From: Actinomycetota bacterium
Lineage (GTDB): Bacteria; Actinomycetota; Humimicrobiia; Humimicrobiales; Humimicrobiaceae
Direction of reading: 5' to 3'
DNA length: 9,553 nucleotides
Assembly: GCA_003567835.1 (NCBI GenBank)
Contig: PWYO01000122.1
Span: 1-9,553 of the forward strand
Position 1 is the first letter of the stretch. Each line of letters opens with the position of its first letter. Both the position numbers and the translations under genes were made by a program. Under the pieces are notes generated by a model. It had not been told where the DNA came from. It was given only the letters and a program-made list of their open reading frames with translations, and ran no database searches. Positions 6,713 to 9,553 of the stretch are shown in pieces.

Positions 6713-6790
6713 GGCGTGTAAACAATGACCGGGTTTTGGGGGGTTTAAGGCAGGCCAGGGATGTATCAGTGTCTATCACCCGGCATGCCA

Positions 6791-6814
6791 TGCAGCAAGC
6801 ATAGCTTTGCTGCA
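6791..6814 (+). repeat. Perfect 8-base inverted repeat (hairpin)
   Basis: TGCAGCAA at 6791-6798 and TTGCTGCA at 6807-6814 are exact reverse complements around an 8-base loop; a G-U pair can extend the stem by one. There is no T run after it, so it is not an ordinary terminator. It could be an RNA stem in a leader from the distal promoter or a DNA operator. Its role is unknown. Confidence 0.6.
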
Positions 6815-6832
6815 AGAGTATCATCAGGATAA

Positions 6833-6872
6833 TGCCCCAATGCAGAAAAAAGATCATCGGGGCAATGGCCCC
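6833..6872 (+). promoter_or_regulatory. Mutually exclusive G/C stems upstream of the glyQ promoter
   Basis: GGGGC at 6859-6863 can pair with GCCCC at 6868-6872 (5 base pairs, 4-base loop AATG). It can also pair with the earlier copy: TGCCCC at 6833-6838 matches GGGGCA at 6859-6864 (6 base pairs, 20-base loop). The two forms cannot coexist. GCCCCAA occurs twice (6834-6840 and 6868-6874). Such competing stems are the kind of arrangement used by attenuators, but no ligand-binding core or T tract is recognisable, so a regulatory role is only a hypothesis. Confidence 0.35.
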
Positions 6873-6907
6873 AAGAGGAAATTTGCAGCCAAGAGCTGAA
6901 TTCTTAA

Positions 6908-6936
6908 TTGACGTTTACTGCCATAGTGATTAAAAT
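6908..6936 (+). promoter_or_regulatory. Strong promoter of glyQ (-35 TTGACG, -10 TAAAAT)
   Basis: TTGACG at 6908-6913 (five of six consensus bases) and TAAAAT at 6931-6936 (five of six) are separated by an ideal 17 bases, the best two-box promoter in the window. The -10 box ends only 8 bases before the glyQ ATG, so transcription should start at about 6942-6945, at or just before the start codon. Confidence 0.7.
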
Positions 6937-6944
6937 GATAGATT

Positions 6945-7820
6945 ATGAATTTTCAGGATATTATTTTTAATTTGCAAAAATACTGGTCCGACAAAGGCTG
7001 CATAATCAGGCAGCCTTTGGATCTGGAAAAAGGAGCAGGAACGTTTAATCCTGATACCTTTTTACGATGCCTGGGGCCTGAGCCCTGGAATGTTGCCTAT
7101 GTGGAACCCTCCAGAAGGCCTACTGATGGGCGATACGGCCAAAATCCTTTCCGGAGCCAGTTTTATTATCAGTACCAGGTGCTGCTGAAACCTTCCCCGG
7201 ATGATGTGGTTGATAGGTACCTGGGGTCATTGGAGAGCTTGGGCATTGATACCAAAAAGCATGATATAAGGTTGGTGGAAGATGATTGGGCTTCCCCCAC
7301 CATTGGTGCGGCAGGGCTGGGCTGGGAGGTCTGGGCAGACGGAATGGAAATCACCCAGTTTACGTATTTCCAGCAGATGGGAGGCATTCCATTGAAGCCG
7401 GTTTGTGCTGAGCTTACCTACGGCTTGGAAAGGATTGCCATGTACCTTCAGGATAAGGATAGTTTTTGGGAGCTGAACTGGAATGATGATCTTATTTATG
7501 CCGATGTTTTGCTTGAATCAGAAAAACAGTGGTGTACCTATAATTTTGAGGTCGCCGATATCCGTATGCTCCTGGATTTGTTTGAGAAATTTGAAAAAGA
7601 GTTTTACCGAACCATCAAAAAAGATTTGGTTTTTGTGGCATGCGAATATGTGCTGAAGTGCTCGCATGTATTTAATCTGCTTGATGCAAGGGAAGCAATA
7701 AGCGTGGCTGAAAGAACTTCTTATATTGCCCGGGTGCGAAACCTGGCAAAAAAATTATGCAATTTGTACATCAAGCAAAGAGAGGAGCTGGGTTTCCCCT
7801 TGAGTAAGGACCATGGATAA
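6945..7820 (+). CDS. glyQ: Glycyl-tRNA synthetase alpha subunit
   Basis: GlyQ is the catalytic subunit of the bacterial alpha2-beta2 glycyl-tRNA synthetase (class II), which activates glycine and holds the ATP site. The 291 residues are a normal length. The N-terminus (MNFQDIIFNLQKYW, 1-14) begins exactly as clostridial GlyQ does, which fixes the start. Family blocks are GPEPWNVAYVEPSRRPTDGR (44-63), YYQYQV (74-79), VEDDWASPTIGAAGLGWEVW (111-130), QFTYFQQMGG (138-147) and class II motif 3 LTYGLER (157-163). FNLLDAREAISVAER lies near 243-257. No Shine-Dalgarno sequence precedes the ATG, and the promoter sits so close that the mRNA should be leaderless or nearly so. The last 8 bases overlap glyS, as expected for two subunits made together. 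All core motifs are present. Confidence 0.97.
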   Translation: MNFQDIIFNLQKYWSDKGCIIRQPLDLEKGAGTFNPDTFLRCLGPEPWNVAYVEPSRRPTDGRYGQNPFRSQFYYQYQVLLKPSPDDVVDRYLGSLESLGIDTKKHDIRLVEDDWASPTIGAAGLGWEVWADGMEITQFTYFQQMGGIPLKPVCAELTYGLERIAMYLQDKDSFWELNWNDDLIYADVLLESEKQWCTYNFEVADIRMLLDLFEKFEKEFYRTIKKDLVFVACEYVLKCSHVFNLLDAREAISVAERTSYIARVRNLAKKLCNLYIKQREELGFPLSKDHG

Positions 7821-9553
7821 GAAACTTGTATTGGAAATAGGCACAGAAGAGCTCCCTTCTTCATGTATCCATGAAGGGGTTGGGCAATTGAAAACAATCC
7901 TTAGCAATAAGTTGAACCAAAACAGAATTCCTTTTTCATCCATCCGTACTTTTGGCACACCCCGCAGGCTTGCAGCGGTTGTGGATGGGGTCAGTGACAT
8001 GCAAAAATCCCATACCAGGGTGGTTACCGGTCCCCCCAAAAAAATTGCTTTTGATTCGAATGCAAAACCATCCAAAGCCGCCATAGGCTTTGCAAAAAGC
8101 CTTGGTTTGGATGTTTTGCAGCTGGAAGAGATTGAAACGGAGCGGGGCATATATATGGGCAAAAACATACGCGAAGAAGGCAAACCCGCCATTACAGTTT
8201 TGCCCAAGCTTTTAAAAACCAGTATAACCGAAATCAATTTTTTAAAACAAATGGCCTGGGGCGATTACAGGTTAAAATTTGCCCGGCCTATTCGCTGGAT
8301 TTTGGCACTGTTTGGGGAAGAATTAATCCCTTTGAACTTGGAAAATCTAAGAGCCCAAAAATTTACCTACGGTTTGCGCTGTTTGGACCAAAACAGGGTA
8401 AAAATTGAACATGCCGACCACTATAAGCAGAGATTGGAGCAAGAGGGGCTGGTTGTATTAGATGCATCGGCAAGAAAAGAAATGATTGTCAACGCCGTAG
8501 CCCAGATGGAAAAAGATCTGTGGAAGAACCAAAAAAAGGTTATACTGAATCCGGATTTGCTTGATGAAGTGGTAAATTTGGTGGAATACCCCAGGGTGCT
8601 GGCAGGCAGGTTTGGCAGCAACTATTTGTATATCCCCAAAGATATACTTGTAAAAGCCATTGAATACCATCAGAAATACTTTGCGGTTACAGACCAGAAG
8701 GGCGGTATTACCACCAGCTTTGTGGTGGTGCAAAACGGTACAGGAGACCAGAAGAGCATCATCAAGGGAAACCAGAGGGTTTTGGAAGCAAGACTAAGCG
8801 ATGCTGTTTTCTTTTATGAGGAAGATAAAAAGCATGATTTTGACCAATGGCTGGAAAAACTAAAAGGGGTCATCTTCTATTCACAAATTGGCAGCATGTA
8901 TGACAAGGTCCAAAGGCTTCAAAAAATCGTTGCCTATTTGGCAAAAACTTTGGATAAAAATGCGCTCACTGAGCCTCTTTTAAAGGCAGCCCGGATCTGC
9001 AAATGTGATCTGGTAACCAATATGGTGGTTGAATTTCCCCAGCTTCAAGGGATTGTAGGCAGGGAATATGCAACCGAAAAAGGTGAGCAGCCTGAAGTAG
9101 CTGAGGCAGTATTTGAACACCATCTTCCCCGGTTTGCGGGTGATTGTCTTCCAGAAAATGATACAGGGACCATCCTTTCTATTGCGGACAAGCTGGACAC
9201 CATCTGCGGCATGTTTTTGCTGGGCAATATCCCTACAGGCTCAGAGGACCCGTTTGCTTTACGCAGAAAAGCATCGGGGATGGTGGCTTCCATACTAAAA
9301 AAAGATTATGCCCTTTTTCTTTCTAAGGCCGTAGGCTTTATTGTGGGGCTCTATGAAGATCGTTTTGATTTGCCCAAACCCAAAGGGCTGGAACAGCAAA
9401 TACTGGATTTTATTTTGGCCAGGTACAGGTTTCGCTTGGACAAACAAGGGAAAAGGCTTGACCTGGTGGATGCCATTGCAGCCACCGGCATATCTTCGGT
9501 TACCGCCATTGATAAAAGGTATAAGGCATTGGAGGCCTATATCAGCAAGGCCA
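7813..9553 (+). CDS. glyS: Glycyl-tRNA synthetase beta subunit (3' end beyond the window)
   Basis: GlyS is the tRNA-binding subunit of the tetrameric glycyl-tRNA synthetase. The frame is open from ATG 7813 to the right edge, giving 580 codons of a protein that is usually about 690 residues, so only the C-terminal part is missing. The start matches the family (LVLEIGTEELP, residues 5-15). Other blocks are TPRRLA near 53-58, WGDYRLKFARPIRWILALFG near 149-168, and EYHQKYFAV near 284-292. LQGIVGREYA falls near 411-420, and IADKLDTICG with DPFALRR in the HD-like region near 457-482. The C-terminal anticodon-binding (DALR-type) region has just begun (DFILARYRF near 532-540). AAGGA at 7806-7810 is only 2 bases from the ATG, and the start lies inside the end of glyQ, so translation is probably coupled. 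No frameshift or early stop is seen in the visible part. Confidence 0.96.
   Translation, partial: MDKKLVLEIGTEELPSSCIHEGVGQLKTILSNKLNQNRIPFSSIRTFGTPRRLAAVVDGVSDMQKSHTRVVTGPPKKIAFDSNAKPSKAAIGFAKSLGLDVLQLEEIETERGIYMGKNIREEGKPAITVLPKLLKTSITEINFLKQMAWGDYRLKFARPIRWILALFGEELIPLNLENLRAQKFTYGLRCLDQNRVKIEHADHYKQRLEQEGLVVLDASARKEMIVNAVAQMEKDLWKNQKKVILNPDLLDEVVNLVEYPRVLAGRFGSNYLYIPKDILVKAIEYHQKYFAVTDQKGGITTSFVVVQNGTGDQKSIIKGNQRVLEARLSDAVFFYEEDKKHDFDQWLEKLKGVIFYSQIGSMYDKVQRLQKIVAYLAKTLDKNALTEPLLKAARICKCDLVTNMVVEFPQLQGIVGREYATEKGEQPEVAEAVFEHHLPRFAGDCLPENDTGTILSIADKLDTICGMFLLGNIPTGSEDPFALRRKASGMVASILKKDYALFLSKAVGFIVGLYEDRFDLPKPKGLEQQILDFILARYRFRLDKQGKRLDLVDAIAATGISSVTAIDKRYKALEAYISKA

Larger units (their letters stand above)
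6683..6944 (+). other. 262-base gap between recO and glyQ with inverted repeats
   Basis: No convincing gene lies here. The gap holds two candidate promoters, a possible 6-base stem (CCGGGT 6729-6734 with ACCCGG 6778-6783) enclosing a 43-base G-rich segment, an 8-base hairpin (6791-6814) and a pair of competing G/C stems (6833-6872). I looked for the T-box sequence (TGGNACCGCG type) that often precedes glycyl-tRNA synthetase genes in Firmicutes and did not find it. None of the hairpins is followed by a run of T, so no intrinsic terminator is supported. The small open frames here are 5-7 codons long and have no ribosome binding site. Confidence 0.6.

Noticed and set aside
6711..6748. Tiny overlapping frames after the distal TATAAT (MACKQ and MTGFWGV) as a possible leader peptide with glycine codons
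   Set aside because: Only two Gly codons in the second, no ribosome binding site, and the first ATG overlaps the -10 box itself. The support is too weak to call an attenuator peptide.
6790..6830. Intrinsic terminator after recO
   Set aside because: The hairpin at 6791-6814 is good but is followed by GCAAGAGTATC, with no T run.
6683..6944. T-box or glycine riboswitch upstream of glyQ
   Set aside because: Neither the T-box consensus (TGGNACCGCG type) nor a recognisable glycine aptamer core is present.
1..9553. Mobile elements, CRISPR arrays, tRNA or rRNA genes, defence systems
   Set aside because: None recognised by reading. All coding space is accounted for by housekeeping genes and no spaced repeats, transposase motifs or tRNA-like CCA/TTC signatures were seen.

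Overview
The window reads as a piece of a Firmicutes chromosome, most likely from the class Clostridia. The evidence is the gene order (HIT, phoH, pgpH, ybeY, era, recO, glyQ, glyS), a PgpH-type c-di-AMP phosphodiesterase, a two-subunit glycyl-tRNA synthetase, strong AGGAGG-type ribosome binding sites, GTG and TTG starts, and consensus sigma-A-like promoters. Base composition looks moderate (not counted) and even. Every gene is on the + strand. I see no rRNA, tRNA, CRISPR array, insertion sequence or phage gene.

Layout. Bases 1-96 are the 3' end of an upstream gene that could be the TRAM domain of a tRNA methylthiotransferase (MtaB type). A promoter follows, then a HIT-family nucleotide-binding protein (182-523). 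An extended -10 promoter lies at the 3' end of that gene and leads into a tightly packed run: phoH (TTG start), pgpH (17-base overlap), ybeY (ATGA overlap), era, a deoC-like gene and recO. A 262-base gap with hairpins and two candidate promoters separates recO from glyQ and glyS. glyS runs off the right end of the window with about 580 codons visible.

How the genes fit together. PhoH, YbeY and Era are linked to RNA and small-subunit ribosome maturation. RecO works in recombinational repair, PgpH sets c-di-AMP level at the membrane, and GlyQS charges tRNA-Gly. This is a housekeeping cluster, tighter than the usual clostridial version: rpsU, yqeY, yqfC and yqfD are not between HIT and phoH, and dgkA and cdd are not between ybeY and era.

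Most noteworthy points. (1) The deoC-like gene between era and recO has Glu where deoxyribose-phosphate aldolases have the Schiff-base lysine, plus further family-atypical residues and an apparent loop insertion, in an otherwise intact ORF. (2) glyQ has a near-consensus promoter whose -10 box ends 8 bases before the ATG and no Shine-Dalgarno sequence, so its mRNA should be leaderless or nearly so. (3) The recO-glyQ gap contains mutually exclusive hairpins and no recognisable T-box. I did not find a wholly new multigene system.
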